From: Aeromonas diversa CDC 2478-85
GTDB taxonomy: Bacteria; Pseudomonadota; Gammaproteobacteria; Enterobacterales; Aeromonadaceae
NCBI RefSeq assembly: GCF_000819805.1
Contig: NZ_CDCE01000008.1
Coordinates: forward strand, 1-64,000
Direction: 5' to 3'
DNA length: 64,000 nucleotides
Shown: positions 44,210 to 54,395 of the stretch, one piece after another
Numbering within the stretch: the stretch's first letter is position 1
Layout: each line of letters starts with the position of its first letter
Made by a program: the position numbers and the translations under genes
The notes under the pieces: model-generated
Database searches by the model: none
The model's input: only the letters and a program-made list of their open reading frames with translations
Told to the model about the DNA's origin: nothing

Positions 44210-44929
44210 CGCTTTTTCCTTCCTGATTGTTTGTCTTGTTTGCTTCCGGTCCACCCTTGGGTGGTCGCTATTACGCTTACCAAGTTTGCCGCTGGCGCGT
44301 CAATCAGGCTGTAACAAAAAGGATAACGAGATGTTCCTGGTGTGTTGTTTTGCGTGGTTGTTGATATACAGGTAATTATCTGGATTTGATGCGGTTAAAA
44401 GAGGCGAAATTCCTCTGTTTGGGCGAATGTCTGCAAAGATCCTACTCGTGGGGAACTTATTTGTCTTTAATGGGTCGTTGGTTAAAAAATTCTGATTTTT
44501 TGTTTTTGTTTGGTTTGATGTATTGTTTTTGTAGGTTTTTATCTTGCCTTTATAAAATTTTTCGCCTCACTAGCTCGGTTCTCTGAAAAGTGTTAGGTGT
44601 ATTTTACTTTTCTTTTAAAAACACTGACTTAAGGTCTTTTTGTTGCAGGGTGGCAAGTGCGTCCCTGTGATGGAAATCGTTTTTCTGGCGGTGGTTTCAT
44701 GGGGTTGCGTCAGCATTTTGTTTCAAATTGCACCGGCGGTGAAGAAACATTCGTTGGCGACTCGAATGTACTCATGATGCTTGATTTTTATTGCAAAGTT
44801 CTTACAGTGGCCCTGCGGGGCATCTGTGTTTCGCCAGATGGCCCGAATAGTAATGCCAGGAAGGATAGATTGGTCATTGGAATTGACTGATCACTTATTA
44901 AAACAACAAGGACGAGGTCGCAAGACGCC
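44210..44929. promoter_or_regulatory. AT-rich 720-bp divergent control region
   Basis: Non-coding gap between the divergent receptor and peptide-importer genes. It is visibly far richer in A and T than the rest of the window, with T-tracts around 44490-44575 and 44610-44640. Short frames inside it (for example 44386-44586 and 44657-44890) have no protein-like features or good ribosome sites. It likely holds both promoters and perhaps bending or H-NS-type silencing sequences. No clear Fur box was found. Confidence 0.6.
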
Positions 44930-45955
44930 ATGCTGTCGTACTTTCTACGTCGGGCACTGCTTATCATCCCTACGTTTCTGGGCATCACCCTGCTCGTCTT
45001 CACCATTACCCGTTTCGTTCCCGGTGGTCCGGTAGAGCGCATGCTGTTGCAGGCTCAGGTCGCGCAGGGGGAGGGGCATCGCTCCACCGCCAGCAAGGGA
45101 GCCCAAGCGCTTTCCGATGAACAGATCGAAGAGCTCAAGGCCTTCTATGGGCTCGACAAGCCGATGCTGGTGGCTTACTGGGAGTGGCTGCAGAAGCTGG
45201 TGAAGCTGGATCTGGGGGAGTCCACCCGCTATTACGAGCCGGTGTGGGATCTCATCAAGGACAGGTTACCCGTGACCGCCTTCTTCGGGGTCGCCACCTT
45301 TCTCTTGAGTTATCTGGTCTCGATACCGCTCGGTATCGCCAAGGCGCTGCGTCATAACAGCCGCTTCGACTCGGCGAGCTCGATGTTTATCTATACCGCC
45401 TATGCGCTGCCCGCTTATGTGGTGGGGATCTTCCTCATCACCGTCTTCGCGTTCCATCTCGAATGGCTACCCATGGGTGGCTTCCCCGGCGATGACTACG
45501 AATATCTGGAGAGTAACTGGGACAAGGTGACGACCGTGTTTACCCATGCCTTGCTACCTCTCATCGCCTATGCGATCGGTGACTTTGCCGTGCTCACCAT
45601 GACCATGAAGAACAGCCTGATGGAGAACCTCTCGGCCGACTACGTGCGCACCGCCGTGGCCAAGGGGTTGCCGTTTCGCAAGGCGGTCACCCGTCATGCC
45701 ATGCGTAACAGCCTGATCCCCATTGCCAGCCACTTTGGCAGCGTGCTGACCGTCTTCTTCGGCGGCTCCTTCCTCATCGAGACCATCTTCAACATCGACG
45801 GCATCGGCCTGCTCGGTTATGAGGCGATCGTCGAGCGCGACTATCCGACCGTGATGGGCATATTGGCCATTACCTCGGTGTTGATGCTGCTGGGCAATAT
45901 CCTCTCGGATATCTGTGTTGCCCTGGTCGATCCACGCGTACGCTTCGGGGAATAA
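44930..45955 (+). CDS. Peptide ABC transporter permease, YejB-like
   Basis: 341 aa. The N-terminal helix and FTITRFVPGGPVERML are typical of YejB/DppB permeases. Five further membrane segments follow, with an EAA loop (SADYVRTAVAKGLPFRKAVTRHAMRNSLIP) that docks to the ATPase. It is longer than DppB through an inserted periplasmic/linker segment (about 45-85), as in YejB. First gene of a five-gene importer operon. Confidence 0.88.
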   Translation: MLSYFLRRALLIIPTFLGITLLVFTITRFVPGGPVERMLLQAQVAQGEGHRSTASKGAQALSDEQIEELKAFYGLDKPMLVAYWEWLQKLVKLDLGESTRYYEPVWDLIKDRLPVTAFFGVATFLLSYLVSIPLGIAKALRHNSRFDSASSMFIYTAYALPAYVVGIFLITVFAFHLEWLPMGGFPGDDYEYLESNWDKVTTVFTHALLPLIAYAIGDFAVLTMTMKNSLMENLSADYVRTAVAKGLPFRKAVTRHAMRNSLIPIASHFGSVLTVFFGGSFLIETIFNIDGIGLLGYEAIVERDYPTVMGILAITSVLMLLGNILSDICVALVDPRVRFGE

Positions 45956-45958
45956 GCC

Positions 45959-47002
45959 ATGCAACTGAGTCCCGTTACCCGCAAGAAACTCAAGCGCTTC
46001 GCCTCGATCAAGCGCGGTTATTACTCCTTCATCCTGTTCTCGGTACTGGTACTGCTCTCCTGTGCCGCCGAGATGCTGGTCAACAGCCGTGCCCTGGTGG
46101 TGAGCTATCAGGGGCAACTCTACTTCCCCACCTATGGTGACGTGATCCCGGGTCATCGTTTCGGTCTCGACTACGACTACGAGACCAACTATCGCCAGCT
46201 CAAGGCCAAGCTGGCCGCCGAGGATCGGGGTGACTGGGTGCTGCTGCCCCCTGTGCCTTGGAACCCCTATGAGCAGGACTTCAAGGAAGATGCTTATCCT
46301 CCTTATGCACCGAGCCTGGCCGATCGCCATTTCCTCGGCACCGACACTAGCGGACGTGACGTGCTGGCACGCCTGGTGTACGGCTTTCGTATCGCCATTG
46401 GTTTTGCCTTTATCGCCCTGGTCGCGAGCTACGTCATCGGTGTTTCCGTTGGTTGCATGATGGGCTTCCTCGGTGGGCGTTTCGATCTGGTGATGCAGCG
46501 CTTCATCGAGATCTGGTCCCAGGTGCCCTTCCTCTACGTCATCATGATCCTGGTGTCGCTCACCAAGCCCAACTTCGGCCTGTTCGTCGGCATCAACGTG
46601 CTGTTTGGCTGGATGGGGATCACCTGGTACATGCGGACCCTGACCTACAAGGAGCGGGCGCGCGACTACGTGATGGCGGCGCGGGCGCAAGGTGCCGCCA
46701 CCGGGCGCATCATCTTCCACCATATACTGCCCAACACCCTGGTGATGGTGGTGACCCTGGCCCCCTTTGCCGTGGTCGGCAACATCTCGACCCTGACTGC
46801 GCTCGACTATCTCGGTTTTGGCCTGGCGCCGCCGACCCCGAGCTGGGGCGAGTTGCTCTCCCAGGGGATCAACAACCTCGACGCCATCTGGATCGTGAGT
46901 TCTGTGGTGGCGGCGGTGAGCACAGTGCTCATCATGGTCTCTTTCATCGGTGAGGCGGTGCGCGAGGCGTTCGATCCGCGCAAGTTCACCCGTTACGAGT
47001 AA
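45959..47002 (+). CDS. Peptide ABC transporter permease, YejE-like
   Basis: 347 aa. Basic N-terminus, first membrane helix (about 20-40), an extended periplasmic region (YFPTYGDVIPGHRFGLDYDYETNY) that is a YejE hallmark, LGTDTSGRDVLARLVYGFRI, then the core membrane domain with RARDYVMAARAQGAATGRIIFHHILPN coupling loop. Starts 3 nt after the yejB-like stop. Confidence 0.88.
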   Translation: MQLSPVTRKKLKRFASIKRGYYSFILFSVLVLLSCAAEMLVNSRALVVSYQGQLYFPTYGDVIPGHRFGLDYDYETNYRQLKAKLAAEDRGDWVLLPPVPWNPYEQDFKEDAYPPYAPSLADRHFLGTDTSGRDVLARLVYGFRIAIGFAFIALVASYVIGVSVGCMMGFLGGRFDLVMQRFIEIWSQVPFLYVIMILVSLTKPNFGLFVGINVLFGWMGITWYMRTLTYKERARDYVMAARAQGAATGRIIFHHILPNTLVMVVTLAPFAVVGNISTLTALDYLGFGLAPPTPSWGELLSQGINNLDAIWIVSSVVAAVSTVLIMVSFIGEAVREAFDPRKFTRYE

Positions 47003-47058
47003 CGTTTTCTAATCACTATCTGGTGCTACGCCGCAATGCGATGCTTTGGAGTTCAAGG

Positions 47059-48876
47059 ATGAATAATAAAATCAAATGGATAGGCGGCTTTTTGCTGCTG
47101 GTGAACGGCACCCTGGTGTGGGCCGAGGCCTTGCCTGCCGGGCTCATCTGGGAGACTAACGACACGGATCCCGTGTTCGCCTCGTCGGACGCCAAGCAAG
47201 GGGGCACGCTGAACCTCTACGTGGACAGCTTCCCGCTCACCTTCCGCACCGTGGGGCCCGACTCCAACGGTTCGTTCCGCTCCTTCATCCAGGATAACCA
47301 GCTGCGCCTCATCAGCTTCCATCCCAACACAGGCAACCCGATCCCGGCGCTGGCGACCCACTGGGCGATTGCCCCGGACAACCAGACCGTCTACTTCAAG
47401 CTCGACCCGCGCGCCAAGTGGTCCGATGGCAAGCCGGTGGTGCCCGAAGATTACACCTTCGGTTACGAGATGATGCGCTCGCCCCACATCAAGGGGCCCT
47501 GGTTCAACAACTACTACACCACAGAAGTGATCGAGGTGAGCAAGGTTGACGAGCACACCATCAAGGTCAAGGCGGGCAGTGCCAAGGGCAAGCTGGATCT
47601 GCTCAACACCACAGAGCTGTGGCCCCAGCCCAAGCATTTCTACAAGCTCACCCCCAACTGGGTGAAGCAGTACAACTGGGCCATAGTCCCGACCACGGGC
47701 CCCTACGTCATCAGCGACGTGAAGAAGGGGAAATCGGTCACCTTCAGCCGCCAGAAGGATTGGTGGGCCAAGGATGATCGCTTCTTCCAGCACCGCTTCA
47801 ACATCGACAAGGTGCACGTCAAGGTGATCCGCGATCAGAACATAGCGTTTCGTCACTTTCTGAAAGGGGAGCTCGACAGCTTCGAGATGATCCAGCCCAC
47901 CTGGTGGCACGAGAAGGCCAAGGGACCCGAGTTCGACAAGGGTTACATTCAGAAGGTGATGGCCTACACCGACACCAAGCAGGGTGGCCAGGGGCTGCAC
48001 TTGAACACCGCCGTGCCCCGGCTTGCCGATCTCAACGTGCGCCTCGGCATCGAGCACGCCATCAACATCGACAAGATGATCGCCACCGTGCTGCGCGGCG
48101 ACTATGTGCGTGCCACCACCTTCGGTTCGGGCTTTGGCCCCTTCACCGACATGACGCTGCCGGCGCGCGCCTACGACGTGCAGAAGGCCCGTGACTACTT
48201 CGCCAAGGCCGGTTACACCAAGCAGGGACCGGACGGCATCCTGGTCAATGACAAGGGCGAGCGCCTCACCCTGGCGGTCACCTTTACCGTCTCCGAGCAC
48301 GCCAAGCGTCTGAGTTTCCTCAAAGAAGAGGCCAAGCGTGCCGGCCTGGATCTCGAGCTCAACCTGGTCGACGGCGCCACCGGCTTCAAGGCCATGCTGG
48401 AGAAGAAGCACGAGGCGGCCTGGCTCGGTTGGGGCGGCGGCGGCCTCTATCCCCAGTACTGGGAGTCGTTCCACTCGGATAACGCCAACAAGCCCCAGAC
48501 CAACAACTTCTTTAACGTGGCCGACAAGGAGCTCGATACGCTCATCAATGCCTATGGCAAAGAGTTCGATCTGGACAAGCGTGCCGATCTGTCGCGTCAG
48601 ATCCAGCAGCGCATCTATGATCTCGCCATCTTCGTGCCTGGCTATGCCCTCAACTATGTGCGTGCCGCCAGCTGGCGTTATGTGATGCTGCCCAAGGTGC
48701 CCGCCACCAAGAACACCCCGGATCAACTCTACTGGCCCATGGACGGTTATCCCCACAGCTCCGGTGGCCTGCTCTGGATCGATGAGAGCAAGCGCACCGA
48801 GGTCGCGGATGACAAGGACTCGGGCAAGGCACTGGAACCCGTCGTGCTGATCGACAAGAGCTGGCAGCATGGTTGA
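47059..48876 (+). CDS. Periplasmic peptide-binding protein, YejA-like
   Basis: 605 aa (E. coli YejA 604). The signal peptide ends near residue 22 (LVWA-EA). Family-5 landmarks: [56 protein letters not shown], and a [12 protein letters not shown] region. In E. coli, YejABEF imports peptides including microcin C. The ATG at 47059 has GGAG 8 nt upstream. Here the binding protein is the third gene, unlike E. coli where yejA comes first. Confidence 0.87.
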   Translation: MNNKIKWIGGFLLLVNGTLVWAEALPAGLIWETNDTDPVFASSDAKQGGTLNLYVDSFPLTFRTVGPDSNGSFRSFIQDNQLRLISFHPNTGNPIPALATHWAIAPDNQTVYFKLDPRAKWSDGKPVVPEDYTFGYEMMRSPHIKGPWFNNYYTTEVIEVSKVDEHTIKVKAGSAKGKLDLLNTTELWPQPKHFYKLTPNWVKQYNWAIVPTTGPYVISDVKKGKSVTFSRQKDWWAKDDRFFQHRFNIDKVHVKVIRDQNIAFRHFLKGELDSFEMIQPTWWHEKAKGPEFDKGYIQKVMAYTDTKQGGQGLHLNTAVPRLADLNVRLGIEHAINIDKMIATVLRGDYVRATTFGSGFGPFTDMTLPARAYDVQKARDYFAKAGYTKQGPDGILVNDKGERLTLAVTFTVSEHAKRLSFLKEEAKRAGLDLELNLVDGATGFKAMLEKKHEAAWLGWGGGGLYPQYWESFHSDNANKPQTNNFFNVADKELDTLINAYGKEFDLDKRADLSRQIQQRIYDLAIFVPGYALNYVRAASWRYVMLPKVPATKNTPDQLYWPMDGYPHSSGGLLWIDESKRTEVADDKDSGKALEPVVLIDKSWQHG

Positions 48877-48886
48877 GGAGACAGGC

Positions 48887-49875
<989 letters not shown>

Positions 49876-49879
<4 letters not shown>

Positions 49880-50880
49880 CCCAGCCACTGCTCACCATCA
49901 CGGATCTCAAGCAGCACTTCGCCATGGGCGGGGGCTTCTTGCAGCGCAAATACAAGGTCTATGCGGTCGACGGCATCAGCCTCTCCCTGCGTCGGGGCGA
50001 GACCCTGGGGCTGGTGGGCGAGTCCGGCTGCGGCAAGTCCACCCTGGGGCGTACCCTGCTCAAATTGTTCGAGCCCACGGCTGGCACCATTACCTTCGAG
50101 GGGCGCGACATCACAGCGCTTTCGCCCAAGGAGATGCGCTCATTGCGCCAGGAGATGCAGATCGTCTTTCAAGACCCGATGGAGTCGCTTAATGCGCGTC
50201 ACACGGTCGGTCAGATCCTGGAGGAGCCCTTCATCATCCACGGTAAGGGCACCAGTGACGAACGGCGTCTCTGGGTGCGCGAGTTGCTCGAGAAGGTTGG
50301 GCTGCCTGCCACCGCCGCCGAGCGCTACCCCCATGAATTCTCCGGTGGTCAGCGTCAGCGTATCGGCATCGCCCGCGCCATCGCCCTCAAGCCCAAGCTG
50401 CTGGTCTGCGACGAGGCGGTTTCGGCCCTCGATGTCTCGGTACAGTCCCAGATAGTCAACTTGCTGCTCAGCCTGCAGCGGGAGATGGATCTCGCCATGA
50501 TCTTCATCGCCCACGACTTGTCGGTGGTGAAGCACATCTCGGATCGCATCGCCGTCATGTATCTGGGGCGCGTGGTCGAACTGGCCGAGGCCAGCGAGCT
50601 CTATCAGGCGCCGCGCCACCCCTACACCCAGGCGCTCATCTCGGCTATTCCGGTGCCGGATCCCCGTCGGCGCAGCCAGCGTATTCTGCTCACCGGTGAT
50701 GTGCCGTCTCCCATAGCACCACCGCCGGGTTGCCACTTTCACCAGCGTTGTCCCTACGCGAGCGAGCGCTGCCGCAGTGAGGCGCCAGCCCTGACGGGTG
50801 AGGGGCACCAGGTGGCCTGTCACCACCCTCTGCCAGCCAGCGGGCAACATAATCAGGTGTACCTCGATCGCGCGATCTGA
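49876..50880 (+). CDS. Peptide ABC transporter ATPase, OppF-like
   Basis: 334 aa. Walker [43 protein letters not shown], then a C-terminal oligopeptide extension ([15 protein letters not shown]). Overlaps the preceding ATPase gene by ATGA. It pairs with it as the second nucleotide-binding subunit. A terminator follows. Confidence 0.9.
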
Positions 50881-50897
50881 GGTGATGGAATGAAATA

Positions 50898-50920
50898 ATG
50901 GGGCCCTGGGCCCCATTTTC
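50898..50920. terminator. Bidirectional terminator after the peptide importer operon
   Basis: ATGGGGCCC/GGGCCCCAT (50898-50906 with 50908-50916) is followed by TTTTC on the plus strand and an AT-rich run on the minus. It can also end the minus-strand transcript from 51139. Smaller hairpins lie at 50936-50951 and 50967-50985. Confidence 0.8.
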
Positions 50921-51022
50921 GTCTGTGTGTGGAGTTTCAGGTTGGCCTGAACAGGCCTGGGCGGGTCAGTGCCTTGTGGGCACTGCGGTCATGATGTTTG
51001 TAATTTTACAACAAAGTGGTGC

Positions 51023-51139
51023 TTAGGCACCGTAGCGGAAGTAGTAGTTGCGGGTTGCCGGCGCGTAGGCGACCTTCTCGTTGCGACCCTTGTCTGTCAC
51101 CCCTTTCAGGTGGAAAAGCACGGCCAGATGTTCAAACAT
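51023..51139 (-). CDS. Novel 38-aa small protein
   Basis: The minus-strand frame from ATG 51139 to TAA 51023 opens MFEHLAVLFHLKG, continues TDKGRNEKVAYAP and ends RNYYFRYGA. AGAGGTGAG lies directly upstream of the ATG, one of the best ribosome sites in the window. A sigma-70-type promoter and an exact CRP consensus lie just further up. The N-terminal half is an amphipathic/hydrophobic helix; the C-terminal half is basic and aromatic. No family recognised. Downstream (50881-51022) there are only small hairpins and the shared terminator. Confidence 0.65.
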   Translation of the reverse strand: MFEHLAVLFHLKGVTDKGRNEKVAYAPATRNYYFRYGA

Positions 51140-51160
51140 AACTCACCTCTTTGTGGTTGA

Positions 51161-51211
51161 TGTGACCTGCGTCACAAGAACAATCCTAGGTGGATTTGTG
51201 AGCTGGATCAA
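51161..51211 (-). promoter_or_regulatory. Promoter and CRP site of the 38-aa gene
   Basis: On the minus strand, TTGATC (51206-51211) and TAGGAT (51183-51188) are 17 bp apart, a good sigma-70 pair. Immediately downstream, TGTGA-CCTGCG-TCACA (51161-51176) matches the CRP core at all ten fixed positions. The predicted start of transcription falls at the edge of the CRP site, so CRP-cAMP would be expected to repress, not activate, this promoter. Confidence 0.65.
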
Positions 51212-51377
51212 TAAAATTTGTTGTTTATTTACAGAATTTTCTGGAAAGGGTTTTCATAGCAAACCTGCTTATGGAGGCGTTTTCGAGCGACGCGGTCCCG
51301 TCTTCTGAAGCGTCACCGGGGGAAGAGGGGAAAATACGAGGCCGTTCATGCTGCGGCTTGATATTCGCTGTTGCAGA

Positions 51378-51397
51378 CCATGATGCTATTATCATGG
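51378..51397. promoter_or_regulatory. Operator-like palindrome
   Basis: CCATGAT-GCTATT-ATCATGG has 7-bp arms around a 6-bp spacer, in the 345-bp stretch (51212-51556) upstream of the small acidic ORF. It is the size of a dimeric regulator's site; regulator unknown. The rest of that stretch shows no gene. Confidence 0.4.
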
Positions 51398-51556
51398 CGC
51401 GATAATTCGGACCCGTTTTGGTCTATTTACCAAATGGGGCAGTTGAGCTAATTCCGCAGGCGTCCGTAATAGGGCGTAATAGATAATAAATAGAGAGGTC
51501 TGGCTGGAAATGAGAATGAGAGCCCGACTACTCTTTTTATGGTCCTCCCTGGAAGC

Positions 51557-51694
51557 ATGGCCATGTTACCGAGTGAACTCATGATTGACGCGCTGTTGAC
51601 CGATGTCGAGATAGCGATAGAGCCTCATGCAGAATATGAAAATGACGAGCCAATGTTGACGGCTGAAAATATTGATATGTTGCTACGAGAATAA
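51557..51694 (+). CDS. Putative 45-aa acidic small protein
   Basis: The frame from ATG 51557 to TAA 51694 encodes a strongly acidic peptide (MLPSELMIDALLTDVEIAIE opening, ending NIDMLLRE). GGAAG at 51551-51555 is one nt from the first ATG and 7 nt from the in-frame ATG at 51563, so 43 aa is the likelier length. Composition is protein-like and less GC-rich than the neighbours. No family recognised. It ends 11 nt before the convergent DUF2955 gene. Confidence 0.45.
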   Translation: MAMLPSELMIDALLTDVEIAIEPHAEYENDEPMLTAENIDMLLRE

Positions 51695-51705
51695 ATCTTC
51701 AGGCT

Positions 51706-52728
51706 TCATACGCCATATCGCGTCGCCTCAAATCGGTTCAGCAGTCGGTGTAATAGATAACAGAGTGCCAGTGTGACCACTATGGCCACGCCAATACTGC
51801 TGACCCGATAGAGGGCGCTAAAGACCAGATCCCGATGAGGGGACAGGTATTGCCCGAAGAGGATGCCAAGGGTGGTGAGGGCACCGAAGCCGACGCCGGA
51901 GCCCCCTTCGGTGACGTGGACTCGCCCCAGTAGCATGCACCCCAGCCAGAGCAGGGGGGTGACCAGCAGCAACACCCCCGACCAATCATAGAGCAGCAGT
52001 TGCATTCCCAGTCCCACGCCGACCCCGAGCAGGGTACCCAGGGCCCGTTTGCGGGCATAGGTGAGGGCGCCATTCCAGTTCATGGGAAAGAGCAGCATCA
52101 GGGTGGTGGCCTGGGCGGACATGGAGTCACCGAGGTCGCAGACCTGAAACACCACGAAGGAGAGGGTGGCCAGGGTGGCGCCCAGGAGTGTCTCATGGCG
52201 CAGGCGGTGAGAGGGCTTGGGTGCCGGCGCCGGGCTTGCCGGTGGCTCGCTATCGGGAAAGAGTGAGACCAGCAGCCAGGCGACCATGGCCGAGAAGGCG
52301 TTACCCATCAGGGTACTCAGGAAGAGATCGTTGAGATCCGTGCCGGGGTAACTGGCGAAGTGGAGCATGATGCTGAGGATCAGGACACCGTTGGCGCCAA
52401 AGAGAAACAGGCTGCCCCTCGCCATGCAGGCGAAACGATAGAGGAACAGCCCAAAGACGATGGGGATCATGAGTAGCGGGTGTCTGCCGAAGAGTCCACC
52501 CAGCAGGCCGACCTCCAGGATACTGACGAGGGCCGCCGCCAGCAGTTGCAGGGTAACCTGGCGGTTGAGGGTCGGCACTGTGCCCAGCAGCAGCATGGGA
52601 GTGACGGTGAAGAAGACCCCGTAGTTCCAGTTCATCACCTTGCACAGGAGAAACCCCAGGGTGGCGCCGCCGGCGATACGCAGGCAGCGGCGCAGTTGGT
52701 CCCCGCTGAGGGGAGCGGCGAAAGACAT
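51706..52728 (-). CDS. DUF2955/FUSC-type membrane protein
   Basis: 340 aa with two blocks of membrane helices (about 15-155 and 185-330), each of five to six segments, and a cytoplasmic linker, the fusaric-acid-resistance (FUSC) type architecture. RIAGGATLGFLLCKVMNWNYGVFF and its internal echo HETLLGATLATLSFVVFQVCDLG show the duplicated halves. DUF2955 genes typically pair with an HlyD-like adaptor and a MarR regulator, as here, and are thought to export aromatic or weak-acid compounds. GAGGAG SD. Confidence 0.82.
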   Translation of the reverse strand: MSFAAPLSGDQLRRCLRIAGGATLGFLLCKVMNWNYGVFFTVTPMLLLGTVPTLNRQVTLQLLAAALVSILEVGLLGGLFGRHPLLMIPIVFGLFLYRFACMARGSLFLFGANGVLILSIMLHFASYPGTDLNDLFLSTLMGNAFSAMVAWLLVSLFPDSEPPASPAPAPKPSHRLRHETLLGATLATLSFVVFQVCDLGDSMSAQATTLMLLFPMNWNGALTYARKRALGTLLGVGVGLGMQLLLYDWSGVLLLVTPLLWLGCMLLGRVHVTEGGSGVGFGALTTLGILFGQYLSPHRDLVFSALYRVSSIGVAIVVTLALCYLLHRLLNRFEATRYGV

Positions 52729-52778
52729 GCAGGCTCCTCGAGGTGCCGACCCCGTATCGACGGGGTGGCGGTTGGCTA

Positions 52779-53837
52779 TCAGTAGATGTAGTGCAGCAGG
52801 CTGATCAGGGTGATCTGGGCCCTGGCCATCAGGGCGAGCAGGGGGCTCTCGGGGAGCAGCTGCACGGTGGCGCGCGCCCCGGAGGGGAGCCGGGCCGGTT
52901 CTGCGTCATCCAGGCGCAGGCGCAAGCGTAGCCGCTGGGCATCCCGCACCCAACGATCCGACTGGCTCGGCGTGGCGAGCTGGCCGTTGGCGTCAAACTG
53001 GCCGGCGCTCACCCCGGCATCCAGGCTGTCGATATGGGCCGGGTAGAGGGCGCCCGGTCTGCCATCGAAGACGACCAGCGCCCTGTCTCCCTGATCGGCG
53101 CCGCGTAGCGCCTTCTCGCGAAAATCGGCGATGACCTCCAGCTGATCGGCCACCAGGGCCAGCAGCGGGTTGCCGGCGGCGGCATAGGCTCCCTGCTCCA
53201 GTTGCAGGTTGGTCACCACTCCGTCCTGCTCGGCGTTGACCTTGCTGTAAGCCAGGTTGAGGGTGGCCCTTTCCAGATTGTTGTGTGCCTGACGCAGACG
53301 CAGGTTGGCCTCGCCTGATTCGCCGCGGCTCACCTTGAGCTGCTCCAGGCTGGCCTGACTCGCCTCCAGGGCCGCTTGCGCCGTACGCAGCCCGGCATCG
53401 GCATCCTCTTTCTGCTGCTGGGCGATGAGGTGACGTGCATAGAGGGCATTCACCCGGCGCCCCTGACGCTCGGCCAGCTGGTAACGGGCGCGTGCGGCGC
53501 TCAGATCGGCGTCGGCAGCCGCTATGTTGGCATCGAGCCTGGCGTTTTCCTGTCTGGCCTGCTCCAGGGCCAGCTCTGCGTGCTCAACCGCCAGTCTGAA
53601 GGGCGCCGGATCGAGTTCGAACAGCGGCTCCCCCTTGTGCACCTGCTGGTTGTTATGCACATGGATGGCCATCAGTCGTCCACTGACCTGGGGGGCGACC
53701 TTGACCACGCCGCGGGTGGCCATGGCCTGGGGGGTCATGGGCATCTTGAGATCGGCCAGCAGGAAGTAGGCAAACAGCAGGGCAAAGGCGATGGCGCCAC
53801 CTCTCACCCAGCGGGCAAATTGCTGATCAGGCGTCAT
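52779..53837 (-). CDS. HlyD/EmrA-type efflux adaptor
   Basis: 352 aa. One N-terminal membrane helix (about 15-33), the biotinyl-lipoyl half-motif QVSGRLMAIHVHNNQQVHKGEPLFELDPAPF, a long coiled-coil hairpin (about 75-185), then LQLEQGAYAAAGNPLLALVAD. It bridges the inner-membrane DUF2955 partner to the envelope. Its ATG (53837) overlaps the marR stop by 11 nt. Between it and the DUF2955 gene is a 50-nt gap with a small hairpin (52749-52766). Confidence 0.88.
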   Translation of the reverse strand: MTPDQQFARWVRGGAIAFALLFAYFLLADLKMPMTPQAMATRGVVKVAPQVSGRLMAIHVHNNQQVHKGEPLFELDPAPFRLAVEHAELALEQARQENARLDANIAAADADLSAARARYQLAERQGRRVNALYARHLIAQQQKEDADAGLRTAQAALEASQASLEQLKVSRGESGEANLRLRQAHNNLERATLNLAYSKVNAEQDGVVTNLQLEQGAYAAAGNPLLALVADQLEVIADFREKALRGADQGDRALVVFDGRPGALYPAHIDSLDAGVSAGQFDANGQLATPSQSDRWVRDAQRLRLRLRLDDAEPARLPSGARATVQLLPESPLLALMARAQITLISLLHYIY

Positions 53838-54315
53838 CTTGTTGTGACCCCTGTTCGTTGCGCCTGGCCAGGCGGGCCAGGGCATTCTCGGTGATCTTGC
53901 CCAGGGTAAGCTCGAAGCGGGCCAGCTCGGCCTCGTCGACGTTCCCGAGCAGATCGTGACGGGCCTGCATGATGCGTTGTTCCATCTGGGCGAGCAGTTG
54001 CAGGCCGGCATCGGTCAGGCTGACGATGCGGGCGCGCTTGTCCTCGCTACAGCAGTGGCGGCTCACCAACCCCTGCTCTTCGAGCTGACCCAGGGTGCGC
54101 ATCAGGGAGGCGACCTCGATCTCGAGGGCGTCGGCCAGACTCTTCTGGCTGATGTGATCGCCCAGACGCTTGAGCTTCCAGAGGGCGGTCCAGCGGGGAT
54201 AGGTGAGGCCGAGGGGCAGCAGCTCCTGATCGGCCACTCGCCCCCACAGACGGTAGAGGCGACCGAGGCGTTCGGCCAGCGAGAGTTCGCGCAGGCGTTC
54301 GAGAGAGTGATCCAT
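53827..54315 (-). CDS. MarR family regulator of the efflux operon
   Basis: 162 aa from the ATG at 54315 (GGAG 6 nt upstream). Winged helix: LTYPRWTALWKLKRLGDHISQKSLADALEIEVASLMRTLGQLEEQGLVSRHCCSEDKRARIVSLTDAG. SlyA/HosA-like. As first gene of the operon with a double palindrome over its start, it is probably an autorepressor relieved by a phenolic ligand. The cysteine pair in the wing (HCCSED) could add thiol sensing. Confidence 0.9.
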   Translation of the reverse strand: MDHSLERLRELSLAERLGRLYRLWGRVADQELLPLGLTYPRWTALWKLKRLGDHISQKSLADALEIEVASLMRTLGQLEEQGLVSRHCCSEDKRARIVSLTDAGLQLLAQMEQRIMQARHDLLGNVDEAELARFELTLGKITENALARLARRNEQGSQQDDA

Positions 54316-54323
54316 GGGGGACT

Positions 54324-54376
54324 CCATTTACTTAGCGTGCTAATAATTTATCTTTGTTAGCGTGCTAAGTAAATGG
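54324..54376. promoter_or_regulatory. Double-palindrome operator of the marR efflux operon
   Basis: Two copies of the palindrome TTAGC-GT-GCTAA (54332-54343 and 54357-54368) are 25 bp apart. They sit inside a larger inverted repeat: CCATTTACTTAGC at the left edge and GCTAAGTAAATGG at the right, 20-bp arms pairing at 18 positions around a 13-bp spacer. The arrangement suits two MarR dimers and overlaps the upstream alternative start of the marR gene. Confidence 0.8.
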
Positions 54377-54379
54377 TTT

Positions 54380-54395
54380 TGTGATGAGGATCACG
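54380..54395. promoter_or_regulatory. CRP-like site between marR and the malate cluster
   Basis: TGTGA-TGAGGA-TCACG matches nine of ten CRP core positions. It is centred about 143 bp upstream of the transporter ATG at 54531 and next to the MarR operator, so it could serve either direction. A further palindrome, GTGTG-CTCGAT-CACAC, lies at 54496-54511 close to the transporter start and may bind the response regulator of the cluster. Confidence 0.5.

Noticed and set aside
44340-44400. Fur box upstream of the TonB-dependent receptor
   Set aside because: Only a single GATAAT-like hexamer is present on the minus strand; the repeated hexamers of a Fur site are not.
44386-44890. Two small frames (66 and 77 aa) in the AT-rich gap
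   Set aside because: No good ribosome-binding site, no recognisable domain, and odd composition; AT-rich non-coding DNA explains them.
51510-51584. 24-aa frame overlapping the start of the acidic small ORF
   Set aside because: It has only a distant GAGG and no other support; random short frames of this size are expected.
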